The notes below the pieces were generated by a model. The model saw nothing but the letters and a program-made list of their open reading frames with translations, was not told where the DNA came from and did not search any database. Shown here piece by piece: positions 7,205 through 8,301 of a stretch of 8,301 nucleotides of DNA. Location of the stretch: the NCBI GenBank assembly GCA_903903705.1, contig CAIUZU010000371.1, positions 1 to 8,301 of the forward strand, in the 5' to 3' direction. Positions within the stretch are counted from its first letter, which is position 1; each line of letters starts with the position of its first letter. Both the position numbers and the translations under genes were made by a program. Source of the stretch: an uncultured Helicobacteraceae bacterium. Lineage in GTDB: Bacteria; Campylobacterota; Campylobacteria; Campylobacterales; Sulfurimonadaceae.

Positions 7205-8217
7205 TTTTTCTCATTTGCTATTTTTTTAACCATACTAGCAAAATCAATACCAAATGACTTTATCTCATCTATAGAGCTTCTTATTTCAAAATCCGTAAGT
7301 TTTAAACCTGCAAGAGTCGTGATTTTGTTCTGTTTAAAAATCGGTACGACACACTCTCTTTTTGAAGACGGAAGGAGAGAGATAGAGAGTTTTCCAAGAA
7401 CCATCGCTTCAAAAAGTACAAATCCGTCTATGCCGATGATGACTCTATTTTTGCAAAGTGAGTCGATAAGGGGAGTTTCATACGGATTTTCTATTTCAAT
7501 ACTAAGGTTAGGATATTTTTGCAAAAGAAAGTCATATTTTTGTGCCTCATCGGATGGATGAAGTCTTACGGTTAAACCAGAAGTTGAAAATTTATCCATA
7601 TTTTTGCAGATTTCCTCACATACTTCAAATTCGTTAAATCCCCAAAAGTTTTCATCCCCAAAAGTTGTAGACGCCACTTTTTTTGTGGGTTCACTGATAA
7701 AAAGAACTCTGTTTTCCTCTTCATTTTTGCAAGTTTGAAATCTTTGTATATCATCTAAAAGGGCTTCAAATCTAAGTTTTACGACATTATAAAATCCAAG
7801 TTTTTGTGCCATGGCATAACCAGCCTCATCATTGAGCGTTACAAAATCGGCTATATTTTCTTGCCAACCATCTTGCGGATAGCCAAATCTCTCTCTATAA
7901 TTTACCCAGTGTTCCAAAAGTGCAATTGAATGGATATGAAGTTTTCTGGCTTTTTTTATAAACTCCAAATGAGTTCTGTTTTGCCAGCTTGTCCCGACTA
8001 TCACAATATCGGCAGAGATATTTTTGAGCAGATCTTCTATGTTGCTTTTTTCATGCAACTCTCTGATATGAAGCCCCGCATCTTGAAAAATTCTAAACGC
8101 AGGAGAGTTTTTGTAAGCAAAAAAGTACCATGTAAACTCTTTTTCATATTTTTTTACGATGGATACAAGATTGTTACTTGGGGCTGCATCGTTGCAAAAA
8201 GCGGCGATTTTTAGCAC
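7201..8217 (-). CDS. Uncharacterised surface-glycan protein with a GT-B-like C-terminal half
   Basis: A 338-residue soluble protein that I cannot assign to a named enzyme. The N-terminal half opens with a strand LKIAAFCND and has ADIVIVGTSWQN (69-80) and a distinctive EHWVNYRERF (102-111). The C-terminal half has VLFISEP (171-177), VRLHPSD (217-223) and VIIGIDGFVLFEAMVLGK (259-276). That pattern of a strand, a small-residue loop and an alpha helix carrying Glu is typical of the nucleotide-sugar side of GT-B enzymes. It could be a glycosyltransferase, or a UDP-sugar hydrolase of the PseG/LegG sort, which also has a GT-B fold and works just before the NeuB-family step. Direct similarity to PseG is not obvious. 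The start is GTG at 8217, whose G is the last base of the previous gene's TAG; the ribosome site is weak. The stop overlaps the oxidoreductase start by 4 bases. No signal peptide or membrane segment is visible. Confidence 0.75.
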   Translation of the reverse strand: MLKIAAFCNDAAPSNNLVSIVKKYEKEFTWYFFAYKNSPAFRIFQDAGLHIRELHEKSNIEDLLKNISADIVIVGTSWQNRTHLEFIKKARKLHIHSIALLEHWVNYRERFGYPQDGWQENIADFVTLNDEAGYAMAQKLGFYNVVKLRFEALLDDIQRFQTCKNEEENRVLFISEPTKKVASTTFGDENFWGFNEFEVCEEICKNMDKFSTSGLTVRLHPSDEAQKYDFLLQKYPNLSIEIENPYETPLIDSLCKNRVIIGIDGFVLFEAMVLGKLSISLLPSSKRECVVPIFKQNKITTLAGLKLTDFEIRSSIDEIKSFGIDFASMVKKIANEKK

Positions 8218-8301
8218 TAAAATAGCTCGCTTTTAAATCTCTCACCAAACTCATAATCTTTAGTAGCAACTTTTCCTAAAATTTCTTTGAGATATTTTGG
8301 G
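8217..8301 (-). CDS. neuB: NeuB/PseI-family nonulosonate synthase, C-terminal end only
   Basis: Only the last 27 codons and a TAG stop are present; the gene enters from the right edge. The peptide starts PKYLKEILGK and continues VATKDYEFGERFKSELF. This matches the end of the antifreeze-like (SAF) domain that closes sialic, legionaminic and pseudaminic acid synthases: GLHPKY-x-x-x-LGK, then K/RD-x-x-x-G-x-x. Those enzymes condense phosphoenolpyruvate with a six-carbon N-acetylamino sugar to make a nine-carbon 2-keto-3-deoxy acid. The short length cannot separate NeuB, LegI and PseI. The TAG stop shares one base with the GTG start of the next gene. Its presence upstream of amidotransferase and Maf genes supports a nonulosonic acid locus. 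Confidence 0.72.
   Translation of the reverse strand, partial: PKYLKEILGKVATKDYEFGERFKSELF

Noticed and set aside
7572..7754. Minus-strand 60-residue frame inside the GT-B-like gene
   Set aside because: It lies in another frame of a longer, intact gene and its composition is that of a frame shadow.

Overview
This 8.3 kb window is a gene-dense, AT-rich segment of a bacterial surface-sugar or flagellar glycosylation locus. All ten recognisable genes lie on the minus strand and are transcribed from right to left. Neighbours overlap by 1 to 11 bases or are separated by only 9 to 11 bases, so the window looks like the inside of one long operon. I see no promoter, terminator, RNA gene, mobile element or CRISPR array, and no non-coding stretch longer than 11 bases. 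Low GC, A-rich codon use, a motility accessory factor (Maf) gene and the hisF-hisH-pseA trio point to Campylobacterota (Sulfurimonas, Sulfurovum or Arcobacter-like, rather than a histidine operon in another phylum). The genus is an inference.

In transcription order: (1) the last 27 codons of a NeuB/PseI-family nonulosonate synthase (8217-8301); (2) a 338-residue protein of unassigned function with a GT-B-like C-terminal half (7201-8217); (3) a Gfo/Idh/MocA-family NAD(P)-dependent sugar dehydrogenase (6254-7204); (4) a DegT/DnrJ/EryC1/StrS PLP aminotransferase (4959-6257); (5) a RimJ/RimL-type GNAT N-acetyltransferase (4405-4962); (6) a SAM methyltransferase with an N-terminal four-cysteine ribbon (3431-4393); (7) a PseA/WbpG N-acetyl sugar amidotransferase (2298-3434); (8) its HisH-like glutaminase (1679-2308); (9) its HisF-like partner (933-1685); (10) the N-terminal 307 residues of a Maf/DUF115 protein, which runs off the left edge (1-923).

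Read together, the genes suggest this chain: oxidation of a sugar hydroxyl (Gfo/Idh), amination of the ketone (DegT), N-acetylation (GNAT), condensation to a nine-carbon 2-keto acid (NeuB family), conversion of an acetamido group to acetamidino (PseA with ammonia from HisH/HisF), possible methylation, and transfer to flagellin (Maf). The order of steps and the exact sugar are inference. The amidotransferase trio and Maf resemble the Campylobacter jejuni pseudaminic acid/flagellin region. The Gfo/Idh + DegT + acyltransferase set is not the standard pseudaminic set and also parallels WbpB/WbpE/WbpD upstream of WbpG/HisH2/HisF2 in Pseudomonas aeruginosa O-antigen synthesis. The clearest molecular signal is that the HisF copy has lost the catalytic Asp11 of histidine synthesis but keeps the ammonia-gate residues. 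This indicates a dedicated ammonia-delivery role.
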